Assembly (NCBI GenBank): GCA_003169975.1
Contig: PNAA01000036.1
Location: 62,001 to 126,000, forward strand
DNA length: 64,000 nucleotides
Direction: 5' to 3'
From: Spartobacteria bacterium
GTDB taxonomy: Bacteria; Verrucomicrobiota; Verrucomicrobiia; Chthoniobacterales; UBA10450
A program made the translations under genes and the position numbers. The notes below the pieces were generated by a model. It worked only from the letters and a program-made list of their open reading frames with translations, had not been told where the DNA came from and did not search any database. Of the stretch, positions 51,375-59,097 are shown in pieces (position 1 is the first letter of the stretch; each line of letters starts with the position of its first letter).

Positions 51375-52127
51375 ATGCCGACGCAAGGAGGTTCGATTCG
51401 ATTGTTTCGCTTCGCGGGAATCGAAGTCTTTCTGCACTGGTCCTGGTTTCTCGTGGCCGTCTACGAAGTGCAGGTTTGGCGCTCCACATTCTCGTCGCCG
51501 GCTTGGGCGGCGATCCTTTATGTGGGTTTGTTTGTGTTGGTCACCATGCACGAATTCGGCCACGCTCTCGCTTGCCGTCAGGTCGGCGGACAGGCGAACC
51601 GAATTGTTCTTTGGCCCTTGGGCGGGATCGCCTTCGTGAATCCGCCGCCGCGGGCGGGCGCGATGCTCTGGAGCATCGCCGCGGGTCCGCTCGTGAACGT
51701 TGCGCTCGTGCCGATTCTGACCTTTGTGCTGCATACCGCCAAGCGCGCCGGCTGGGCGACCACGAATGGCGACGCCTACCTCGTGCTGCTTTGGCTTTGG
51801 CGGATCAACCTCGGGCTGCTTCTTTTCAACCTGCTGCCGATTTATCCCCTCGATGGCGGCCAGATTTTGCGCGCTCTGCTTTGGTTTCCTTTGGGTCAAA
51901 TCCGGAGCTTGTTCGTCGCGACCGCGGTCGGTTTCGTCGGCGGCGGCGTGCTCGTGCTCGGGGCGATTTGGGAGCAATCGATCTGGATTGGGATCATGGC
52001 CTTCTTCCTCCTGAGCCAGGCTGCAGCCGGCTGGCGGCAGGCGCAGTATTTGAAAATGGAAGCCGCTGAAGAGTTGCGCGTAGCGCGGGACGACTCGCGT
52101 TTGCCCGAGAAAAAGGCGGCGCTATAG
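51375..52127 (+). CDS. Site-2-protease-family (M50) membrane metalloprotease
   Basis: 250 aa. HEFGH (zinc and catalytic Glu) in VLVTMHEFGHALACRQVGG, and NLLPIYPLDGGQILRALLW (third zinc ligand Asp) with about five TM segments; no PDZ or CBS domain. This is the short FtsH-independent S2P group. Intramembrane cleavage of a membrane-bound regulator is the usual role; the anti-sigma factor at 55460 is a possible substrate, by proximity only. Its stop TAG is in the repeat at 52124. Confidence 0.9.
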   Translation: MPTQGGSIRLFRFAGIEVFLHWSWFLVAVYEVQVWRSTFSSPAWAAILYVGLFVLVTMHEFGHALACRQVGGQANRIVLWPLGGIAFVNPPPRAGAMLWSIAAGPLVNVALVPILTFVLHTAKRAGWATTNGDAYLVLLWLWRINLGLLLFNLLPIYPLDGGQILRALLWFPLGQIRSLFVATAVGFVGGGVLVLGAIWEQSIWIGIMAFFLLSQAAAGWRQAQYLKMEAAEELRVARDDSRLPEKKAAL

Positions 52128-52214
52128 ACGCTTCGCTCCGCGAAGCGCGGGGAAAGGCTCGCTCGTTCCAAAAATCATCGCGCAGGCCCGCGCCGCCCTG
52201 AGGGCGACGTCTAC
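52124..52214. repeat. REPIN-like pair (family B) that ends both flanking genes
   Basis: Left unit: ATAGACGC TTCGCT/CGAAGCG stem (52124-52147). Right unit, minus strand: GTAGACG then CGCCCT/AGGGCG stem, ending at 52214. The left TAG (52125-52127) is the stop codon of the M50 protease; the right TAG (52211-52213) is the stop codon of the convergent aminopeptidase. The element therefore forms the whole 3' intergenic region of both genes. Confidence 0.8.
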
Positions 52215-54889
52215 GGGGCTTCCATCCACGCGCGCAACTGCGGCAGAAGCCGTTGCTTGAATTCCGCGCGGAAGCCGATCTCGTCGACCGTTTTCTCCAC
52301 TGCCCTGGCAGCGGATGACGGGAGATGCGCCTTCGCGTAGCTCTGGAGCGTCGCGGCATCCTTCACATCGGAGGAGAAGCTAAACAGACCGGCAGCGAAG
52401 CTGTTGATGCCCAGCGCATCCTGTTTCGCGAGGAGCTCCTTCATGTGCTCCCGGGCAAACACCCAGACCAGGTCCGGACGCTCGCTCTGCCGCGCGGCGA
52501 AGGGGAGCAACAGAGCCGCGCGGCTGGTCGATAGTTCATCAGTGAGAGCGAGCGGGATCGTCCGCTTTACGAGCTTGGGATCAATCGCGCCGGCGAGCGC
52601 CTCGTAATAATTTTGTTTCTCTTCCGTGCTCGTCGTTTTCAAACCGAGCCGGTGCAGTTTTTCCCACGTACGGAAGTCGGCGTAACGACCGACGACTGCG
52701 AAGATGGTCGGGCGCAAATCAGGTCCCACCGCCGCGGGATCGGAAAGGAACCGATCAAAACGCGAGCGGCAACCCGCGATGATATCGGAATCGTTCAGCA
52801 CGCCGAGACCGCGAATCAACGAGGCGCGCAGAAACGTCCGCGACGACGGCTCGCCCGGTTTCGCCTCCCAGCCGACGCGATCGAACGCGGGTCGCAAAAC
52901 AGTGCGGGCGTATTGCTGGAAGCGTGGTCGCGCCGGGTCTCCGGCAAGCAGCCGGTTGATCAAAGTGAAGGTGTCGATGACCTGATCGTAGACCGCCAAC
53001 TGATCGTCCTTCGTGAGCTGATTGACGAGACCGAGGTAATGCGAGAGCGGCTTGCGGTTTGCCTCGACCAATGCCCAGGCATCGATCAGCAAGTTCACGC
53101 GGTCGGCTTCCGAAAGATTTCCCAACTGCGCGACGAGCAATTCCCAGGAAGCGTCGTCGTACTCGACGCGATAGTAACCAGCATCCTCGACGTTCAACTT
53201 GATTGCGCGATTGTCCGGCAGTTCGTTAGGCAAATCCGCCGCCGGTTCGCGCAGGAGGAAACCGGCCGTCGCAGGTTGATCTTCGGTTACGTAGGTGAGC
53301 GGAATCTGCCATTCAAGTGCCGGCGGGTTCGGGAAATGCACCGTGAAGCGCTCTTGCGTGAGCTTGATGGTGTTTCCGTCCCGCGCCACTTTCACGAGCG
53401 GAAATCCAGGCTGCTGCGTCCAGCCGGGCGCGATTTCCCCCACCGGCTTGCCCGAGACTTCCGTCAGCGCCTGCCAGAGGTCCGCGGTCGTGGTGTTCGA
53501 GTATTGGTGCGCCGCGATATATTTGCGGATGCCGCTGCGAAAGACATCTTCCCCGAGAAAGCTCTCGATCATCCGGATGATCGACTGGCCTTTTTTATAG
53601 GTGATTTCGTCGAAGGCGCTGCCCGCTTCCGCCTCGGTCGCGATCGGCTGCTGCACGGGATGCGTCGTCGAGCGCGCATCGGATTGCATCGCGGTGTCCT
53701 TGGGGAAACCGATCCGCCGGCTCGGATCGCGCGACACATTGCGGCGCAGCCATTCATTCCACTCCGGGTTAAAATGGTCGGTGCATTTCGAGCCCATCCA
53801 GGAGGCAAAGCCTTCGTTCAACCAGAGATTGTCCCACCACGCCATCGTGACGAGATCGCCAAACCATTGGTGCGCCATCTCGTGCGCGATGACCGCGAAA
53901 ATATCCTGCTTCGTTCCGGCCGAGGAATTCTTCGGATCGAAAAGCAGGACCGACTCGTAATAGGTGATGCCGCCCCAGTTTTCCATCGCGCCACCGAAGC
54001 CGCCCGGGATGGCGATCAGGTCGAGCTTGGGCAACGGATAAGGCACACCGAAATATTCGTTGTAGTAGTGGAGAATCTTGGCCTCGCTCTCGAGCGCGTA
54101 CCGGCCCATCTCCGCTTTGCCCTTGGTCGCGACGACGCGCAGTTTCACGCCGTCCTCTTCGGCGTCGATCGACTCGAGCTCGCCGGCCACGAGCACGACG
54201 AGATAACTCGACATCGACGGCGAGAAGGCGAAGCGCACTTCCTTGCTACCTGCGGGCCCTTGGGGACCGGGGTCAGCGACCCCGGCTACAACGGCCTCGC
54301 TCTCCACGGGCATGTTTGAGACCGCCGTGAAGTTTTTTGGGACCACCGCGGTGAGCTGAAACCGCGCGCGGAAACTGGGCTCATCCCAGCAGGGGAACAT
54401 CCGTCGCGCATCGGTCGCCTCGAACTGGGTCCCGAGCATGAGTTTCTTGTCGTTGGTCCCCTGCTCCTGATAGCGGGCGTAGAAAAGCCCCTGCCCTTGC
54501 GCGTTGATTTTTCCGCTGAACTTGAGCGCCAATTGATGCTCGCCCGCCGCCAACTCGTTAGGCAAGGTGAGCGTCAGCGTTTGCTCCGCCTCGTTCAGCG
54601 CGATCGCTTTTTTGGGCAGCGGTTGGTCGTCGACGGACGCGGCCGAGATCTCCATCTCGAGCGCGTTGAGCACGATCTTGGTGACTGCTTCTTGCACCTT
54701 TAGTTTGACCGTTTCCGAACCGGTGAAAGTGAGCTTCTCAACATCCGGGACGATCCGAATCGCGTACTCGGCTGGCAGCACATCCTTCGGCAGTTTCCCC
54801 GGCGTGGTCGCGAAATTGAATTTGGTTTCGGCAGTCACGCGAGACGAGAGAACGAAGAAAAGGAGAAAAGCGGAAGCGAGATAACGCAT
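52211..54889 (-). CDS. M1-family zinc aminopeptidase, exported
   Basis: 892 aa from ATG 54889 with a signal peptide (MRYLASAFLLFFVLSSRVTA). GGAMENWGGITYYES (exopeptidase motif, about 300) and HEMAHQWFGDLVTMAWWDNL, then WLNEGFASW (zinc His, His, Glu and catalytic Glu, about 336-360) are intact, and the C-terminal ERAP1-like helical domain is present. Hydrolyses N-terminal residues of peptides, here outside the cytosol. Residues about 199-207, VVAGVADPG, are an insertion encoded by the GTAG palindrome at 54269-54291, in a loop after VESEA; the core is not disturbed. Confidence 0.93.
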   Translation of the reverse strand: MRYLASAFLLFFVLSSRVTAETKFNFATTPGKLPKDVLPAEYAIRIVPDVEKLTFTGSETVKLKVQEAVTKIVLNALEMEISAASVDDQPLPKKAIALNEAEQTLTLTLPNELAAGEHQLALKFSGKINAQGQGLFYARYQEQGTNDKKLMLGTQFEATDARRMFPCWDEPSFRARFQLTAVVPKNFTAVSNMPVESEAVVAGVADPGPQGPAGSKEVRFAFSPSMSSYLVVLVAGELESIDAEEDGVKLRVVATKGKAEMGRYALESEAKILHYYNEYFGVPYPLPKLDLIAIPGGFGGAMENWGGITYYESVLLFDPKNSSAGTKQDIFAVIAHEMAHQWFGDLVTMAWWDNLWLNEGFASWMGSKCTDHFNPEWNEWLRRNVSRDPSRRIGFPKDTAMQSDARSTTHPVQQPIATEAEAGSAFDEITYKKGQSIIRMIESFLGEDVFRSGIRKYIAAHQYSNTTTADLWQALTEVSGKPVGEIAPGWTQQPGFPLVKVARDGNTIKLTQERFTVHFPNPPALEWQIPLTYVTEDQPATAGFLLREPAADLPNELPDNRAIKLNVEDAGYYRVEYDDASWELLVAQLGNLSEADRVNLLIDAWALVEANRKPLSHYLGLVNQLTKDDQLAVYDQVIDTFTLINRLLAGDPARPRFQQYARTVLRPAFDRVGWEAKPGEPSSRTFLRASLIRGLGVLNDSDIIAGCRSRFDRFLSDPAAVGPDLRPTIFAVVGRYADFRTWEKLHRLGLKTTSTEEKQNYYEALAGAIDPKLVKRTIPLALTDELSTSRAALLLPFAARQSERPDLVWVFAREHMKELLAKQDALGINSFAAGLFSFSSDVKDAATLQSYAKAHLPSSAARAVEKTVDEIGFRAEFKQRLLPQLRAWMEAP
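54269..54291 (-). repeat. Family A GTAG palindrome, in frame inside the aminopeptidase gene
   Basis: On the minus strand GTAG then CCGGGGTC GCT GACCCCGG, the same stem as at 30278. It lies within the coding sequence and adds VAGVADPG, the same peptide reading as at the cyclase C-terminus (VAGIGDPG). The frame stays open because 24-base insertions preserve it. Confidence 0.8.
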
Positions 54890-54936
54890 GGGGCATTTAA
54901 CGCTGCGCTCGGCGCTCCGCAATCGACTCGCCTTCA

Positions 54937-54982
54937 CTCCTGCTCGTGCTCATGATCGATCCCCTTCGATTACGAGCAGGAG
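54937..54982. terminator. Stem-loop between the sigma operon and the aminopeptidase gene
   Basis: CTCCTGCTCGT (54937-54947) and ACGAGCAGGAG (54972-54982) form an 11-bp perfect stem with a 24-base loop that holds an ATCGA/TCGAT inner pairing. It lies just 3' of the sigma/anti-sigma operon on the minus strand and 48 bases upstream of the aminopeptidase start. There is no T-run, so a factor-independent terminator is not proven; it may act as an attenuator or end-protecting stem. Confidence 0.5.
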
Positions 54983-54994
54983 CACGAGAGGGCG

Positions 54995-55456
54995 CTACTG
55001 GACGACAAGCAGGAGAAGCAATTGCCCCGCGCCGATTTGCGGACCGCGGATCACGAGTGGACTGCTTTTGCTCAGGGTCGCATTGGTTTCCAGCAGCACC
55101 TGCCGATCCTGGAATAACTGAAGATTGACCCGATAGCCATCGCTCGAGACCCCCCGCGGATCCACCCGGAGCGAGAAATGCTTGCTCGAGGCCAGCCAGT
55201 TTACCTCGCCGTTTTGGAGTGCTTTGCGCGACACGCCAATAAGTTCGAATTGATTGTAGCCAAACGTGCGGCGCAATGTCGGATCAAGCCGGCGCATCTC
55301 CGCCGGCGCAGGTCGGGGCCGCGCGGCGTTGGTGGCCACGAGCAGGCCGCTCCAGACTTGCTTACCCCGCCGCTCAGGCTTGCCAGCTCTCGCAGGCTGA
55401 GCGATCGCCATGAGCGCGGCGACCCCGACGAGAACGTAGAAAAACGCGCGGCGCAT
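54995..55456 (-). CDS. Secreted hypothetical protein, last gene of the sigma operon
   Basis: 153 aa. Signal peptide MRRAFFYVLVGVAALMAIAQ then PARAG. A middle beta-rich part (EVNWLASSKHFSLRVDP, GYRVNLQLFQDRQVLLETNA) ends PLVIRGPQIGAGQLLLLLVV, hydrophobic. No family recognised. It starts 3 bases after the anti-sigma stop, so it probably belongs to the envelope-stress regulon of the sigma factor. Confidence 0.7.
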   Translation of the reverse strand: MRRAFFYVLVGVAALMAIAQPARAGKPERRGKQVWSGLLVATNAARPRPAPAEMRRLDPTLRRTFGYNQFELIGVSRKALQNGEVNWLASSKHFSLRVDPRGVSSDGYRVNLQLFQDRQVLLETNATLSKSSPLVIRGPQIGAGQLLLLLVVQ

Positions 55457-55459
55457 CGG

Positions 55460-55981
55460 CTATTTCGAGGCGTATTCACTTGGCAGCGCCTTCAGGCCGT
55501 CCACCCAGAGCACCGTGACGCGATCCTGCTTCGTCTGGAAAATCGAAACGGTCGCGTACGGGCTGACGCCCGGGTCGACCCGTGCGTTTAGGATTTGAGT
55601 GAGATACTGCGACTGGTCGGGAGCCTGTTCGTGGCGCATGGCGAAAAATGTGCAAACGGCAAAGAGGGCGAGCGACGACGTACCGGCCCAAAGCAACCGG
55701 CGAATCGTCCACCAACTCTCGCGCAATTGCGGCGCAGAGCGCGTGGCGGGTTGCCCGGTTTCCGCGGCGATGCGATTGCGCAGTTGAAGATGAAAAAATT
55801 CCTCGTTCCCCATGGCTCGCGGCTGCAACTCTTCCTTGAGCAGCGCACCGAGTTTGTGCGCCCGGTGCTTCTCCGCCGCGGCCGCGGCGCGATCGTCGAG
55901 CGAGGCCTCGAATTCCGCGCGCTCCGCGTCGCTCAGTTCGTCATCGACCCAGGCGGTCCACTTTTCCTCAAACGTTTTCAT
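55460..55981 (-). CDS. Membrane-bound anti-sigma-like protein
   Basis: 173 aa from ATG 55981. N-terminal MKTFEEKWTAWVDDELSDAE and RAEFEASLDD resemble the helical anti-sigma domain (ASD), without HxxxCxxC. One TM helix (about 98-117, LLWAGTSSLALFAVCTFFAM) follows, then a short outer part ending PSEYASK. It overlaps the sigma gene by 14 bases. Proteolysis could release it, and an M50 protease lies 3.5 kb away. Confidence 0.75.
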   Translation of the reverse strand: MKTFEEKWTAWVDDELSDAERAEFEASLDDRAAAAAEKHRAHKLGALLKEELQPRAMGNEEFFHLQLRNRIAAETGQPATRSAPQLRESWWTIRRLLWAGTSSLALFAVCTFFAMRHEQAPDQSQYLTQILNARVDPGVSPYATVSIFQTKQDRVTVLWVDGLKALPSEYASK

Positions 55982-56606
55982 AAACATCGCGCAATAAATT
56001 CTGCAGCTTTTTCCGCGCATAGAACAAGCGCGACATGACTGTGCCAATCGAGCAGCCTAACGACTCTGCAATTTCATGGTATTGCATATCCTCGATTTCC
56101 TTCATCAAAATCACGGCGCGATGCTCGGGTGAGAGCTGCGCGATGGCGGCGTCGATCCGAACGCGGATTTCCTTCTGCTCCATCCGCTCGTGCGGGAGCG
56201 CGCCGGCGTGGGGCACGGTGCGGGAAGCGGGGTCGATTTCCGTTAACTGAATCGCGTCATCGAATTCCGCGCCGGCGCCTTGCACCTGCTTCTTGCGCAG
56301 CCAGTCGATCGTCACGTTCATGACGATGCGGTAAATCCAGGTATAGAACGACGATTGCCCCCGGAATCGCGCGATCGATTTCCACGCTTTCAGGAAGCTG
56401 TCCTGGGCAAGATCCCAGGCATCCTGCTCGTTATGCACCATGTTGTAGATCATTCCGAAAACTCGGTTGCGAAAGCGGCTGACGAGCTGGTCGAAGGCCT
56501 CGGTATCGCCGGCCTGCGCTTGCTTCACGAGGTCGAGCTCCGGGACATCGGCCTGCGCCGCAGTCGTTTCCGTGTCCACTTTTAGACGGGTGCTCGCCCG
56601 ATTCAT
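55968..56606 (-). CDS. ECF-type RNA polymerase sigma factor
   Basis: 212 aa. Region 2: FDQLVSRFRNRVFGMIYNMV, DAWDLAQDSFLKAWKSIARF, FYTWIYRIVMNVTIDWLRKK; region 4: AIAQLSPEHRAVILMKEIED, YHEIAESLGCSIGTVMSRLF. Typical SigE/SigW-group ECF factor. Directs envelope-stress promoters; starts the three-gene operon with anti-sigma and secreted protein. A TCGTTAGGC 9-mer at 56055 falls in region 4 (Glu-Ser-Leu-Gly-Cys). Confidence 0.93.
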   Translation of the reverse strand: MNRASTRLKVDTETTAAQADVPELDLVKQAQAGDTEAFDQLVSRFRNRVFGMIYNMVHNEQDAWDLAQDSFLKAWKSIARFRGQSSFYTWIYRIVMNVTIDWLRKKQVQGAGAEFDDAIQLTEIDPASRTVPHAGALPHERMEQKEIRVRIDAAIAQLSPEHRAVILMKEIEDMQYHEIAESLGCSIGTVMSRLFYARKKLQNLLRDVYENV

Positions 56607-56613
56607 TCAACGG

Positions 56614-57273
56614 CTAGAGACTGCCGTAGCGGCGCAGCCATTCGCCGCGGAATTCGCCCATCAGCAGGATGATGCCGTCGCGGACCTGGAAGAGCCGCTG
56701 TTGCAGGGCGGAATGCTGCTTGCGCGTGACGGATTTCTCGCCGACGAGCTGCGCCCCGGCGTCCATCGCGACCGTGATCGCTTTGAGCGAACGCTTCAGG
56801 TAGGCGATCGTCATGCCGAGTTCCTCGGCTTCTTCGTCGCTCAAGGCGGCGGCAAGTTTCGCGCTCGCCAGCGCGGTGTGGGTCGCCAGCTTGACGGCGG
56901 CTGGATCGTTTTGCAGCGCCGAGTTGGCCTCGAAGAGACGATCGATCCAAATCGTCAGGGAAAAGGCGGCGCGGTAGAGGACGTGCTGTTCGAAACTTTC
57001 GGCGCACTCGTTGATCAGATTGATGGCGGAATCTTCATCGCCCTCCTCCTCGTTCTCCGCGAGGAGAGGATCCGCGTCGTCATTCCATTCCTCGCCGTTG
57101 CCTTCGTTGAGATGACACCAACCCATCTCGCGCGCGACAATTTCATCACGCTGCGGATCGTCGATGTATTTCTCGAGCAGCTCCATGTATTTCTCCGTCT
57201 TCTGATCCTGCTGCTGGAGAAACCGTTCCCACTCGTATTCATCCCAAGCCCGGTCTGAGTCGTGCTCGGCCAT
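56614..57273 (-). CDS. Acidic helical hypothetical protein
   Basis: 219 aa. MAEHDSDRAWDEYEWERFLQ, then an acidic region (EEWNDDADPLLAENEEEGDE) and helices up to VRDGIILLMGEFRGEWLRRY. No catalytic motif, no signal peptide. Placed directly upstream (7 bases) of the sigma gene on the same strand; possibly part of the operon. Family not recognised. Confidence 0.75.
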   Translation of the reverse strand: MAEHDSDRAWDEYEWERFLQQQDQKTEKYMELLEKYIDDPQRDEIVAREMGWCHLNEGNGEEWNDDADPLLAENEEEGDEDSAINLINECAESFEQHVLYRAAFSLTIWIDRLFEANSALQNDPAAVKLATHTALASAKLAAALSDEEAEELGMTIAYLKRSLKAITVAMDAGAQLVGEKSVTRKQHSALQQRLFQVRDGIILLMGEFRGEWLRRYGSL

Positions 57274-57384
57274 GTGTTTTATCTAGGCCAGCTTGACAGG
57301 CCGCGCAAAAATTTTCCGCGTGACTCAAGCGGCAGACCGACGCACGAATTTGCCCGCCGAACCAGTTCGCCAGTAAGCTGCTCC

Positions 57385-59091
57385 ATGCGCACGATCGCTG
57401 AAGATCAGGACGAACAATTTTACCGCGACACTGAAACCGTCGCGTTTCCAAAGATCGACGATCGCCAGCTCGCGCTCCTTGAGCCGCTCGGAAAACGACG
57501 AACGCTGCAACGCGGCGAGATGGTGTTCAAAGCCGGCCAGCGCGACCTTCCGCTAACCGTGATCCTGCGCGGCGAGATCGAGGTTTTCGAGAAACGCGAA
57601 GAGACCGAACAGATTCTCGGGACGCCCGGGGTCCGTGATTTTGTCGGGGACGTCGCGATGCTCCAGGGGACCTCGGCTTTGGCCAGCGCCCGGGTGAAAT
57701 CGGACGAGGCCGAGATCTTGCAGGTCCCGGCGGCGGAATTGCGGCGGGCGCTGGTGGAGTTGCCCGGCGTGGGCGAACCGCTCGTCAATGCCTTCATCAT
57801 GCGCCGGCAGCGGCTGATGCGTGACCGGGAATTTGCCGGCCTGCGCGTGATCGCTCTGCGCGATACGCGGGAGGGACATCAGCTGCACGATTTCCTCGCC
57901 AAGAACCACGTTCCGCATCGATTGATCGAGTTTGAAGACGAAGCGGGCCAGGCACTCGCCCGCCGTTTTAACCTAACGAGTCGTGACCTGCCAGCGCTCA
58001 TCGCCGCCACCGGCGCGCCTTTGCGCCGGCCATCGTTGCGCGAAGTCGCGCAAGTTGCCGGTTTGCTTCGTCCGCTCACCCAGGGGGATGAAAGCGAGAT
58101 CCACTGCGACCTCGCGATCGTCGGGGCGGGACCGGCCGGTCTGGCTGCAGCGGTTTATGCGGCGTCGGAAGGTCTCAAAACGGTAGTGCTGGACGGTTAT
58201 GCACCTGGCGGACAAGCCGGCTCCTCTTCCTTGATCGAGAACTTCTTCGGCTTCCCGACCGGGATCAGTGGCGGCGATCTCACTTATCGCGCGCAACTCC
58301 AGGCCTATCGATTTGGCGCCAAGTTCTCGACCCCTTCGCAGGCGCTCGCGCTCGGTTTTCACGACGAAGGCGAATACCGCGCCAGCCTGCAAATCGAGGG
58401 CTGTTTCGCCACCCTGCGCTCGAAATGCGTCCTCATCTCTACCGGTGCCGATTATCGCCGGCTCGACGCCGAGGGCCGCGAAGAGTTCGAAAACTCCGGA
58501 GTTTACTATGCGGCGACCGCGCTCGAGGGCCAGCTCTGCCGCGGCGCGACCGTCATTGTCGCCGGCGCCGGCAACTCGGCAGGGCAGGCCGCGATGTACC
58601 TCTCCGAAGGCGCGGCCAAAGTGCTCCTCGTCGTGAGGGGCGACGATCTCCGTAAGAGCATGTCGGATTATCTCTCGCGCCGCGTCGAGGCCTGTCAAAA
58701 CATCGAGATCCTTCACCGCACCGAGATTCGCAAGATGACCGGCGGCAAGATGCTCGAGAAAGTCGAGTTGGAACAGATCGAAACCGGCGCGCGTCGAACC
58801 GTCGAGACCCCGGCAGTGTTTTCCATGATCGGCGCGAAGCCATGCACCAACTGGCTGCCACCAGAGATCGAACGCGACGAGAAAGGGTTTATCAAGACCG
58901 GGACGGCTGTTGCCGCGACCCCAACCTGGCAAAAAAGCGAGCGTCCTCCCGGCCCGTTGGAAACCAGCGTGCCCGGAATATTCGCCGCGGGCGATGTCCG
59001 CTCCGGCTCAGTGAAACGCTGCGCCGCTGCCGTCGGCGAAGGCGGGATGGCCATCGCCGGCGTGCAAGCCGTTCTCGCGTCTCCTGCCTAA
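57385..59091 (+). CDS. Cyclic-nucleotide-binding, thioredoxin-reductase-like flavoprotein
   Basis: 568 aa. A cNMP-binding domain (about 30-145; LLEPLGKRRTLQRGEMVFKA, LRGEIEVFEKREE), a thioredoxin-like domain without cysteines (150-225), then a TrxR-type FAD/NADPH fold: VGAGPAGLAAAVYAASEGLK, GGQAGSSSLIENFFGFPTGI, IVAGAGNSAGQAAMYLSEGA, PGIFAAGDVRSGSVKRCAAA. The redox CxxC of thioredoxin reductase is replaced (SGVYYAATALEGQ), so it resembles flavodoxin/ferredoxin-NADP reductases. An adenylate cyclase at 30.3 kb gives a possible cAMP source. Starts at ATG 57385. The stop codon TAA is in a GCCTAACGA 9-mer (59086). Confidence 0.88.
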   Translation: MRTIAEDQDEQFYRDTETVAFPKIDDRQLALLEPLGKRRTLQRGEMVFKAGQRDLPLTVILRGEIEVFEKREETEQILGTPGVRDFVGDVAMLQGTSALASARVKSDEAEILQVPAAELRRALVELPGVGEPLVNAFIMRRQRLMRDREFAGLRVIALRDTREGHQLHDFLAKNHVPHRLIEFEDEAGQALARRFNLTSRDLPALIAATGAPLRRPSLREVAQVAGLLRPLTQGDESEIHCDLAIVGAGPAGLAAAVYAASEGLKTVVLDGYAPGGQAGSSSLIENFFGFPTGISGGDLTYRAQLQAYRFGAKFSTPSQALALGFHDEGEYRASLQIEGCFATLRSKCVLISTGADYRRLDAEGREEFENSGVYYAATALEGQLCRGATVIVAGAGNSAGQAAMYLSEGAAKVLLVVRGDDLRKSMSDYLSRRVEACQNIEILHRTEIRKMTGGKMLEKVELEQIETGARRTVETPAVFSMIGAKPCTNWLPPEIERDEKGFIKTGTAVAATPTWQKSERPPGPLETSVPGIFAAGDVRSGSVKRCAAAVGEGGMAIAGVQAVLASPA

Positions 59092-59097
59092 CGAACG

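Noticed and set aside
52613-54319. 568-codon open frame on the plus strand
   Set aside because: It is fully antisense to the M1 aminopeptidase, whose zinc and exopeptidase motifs are intact. Arg/Asp-rich composition is usual for high-GC shadow frames.
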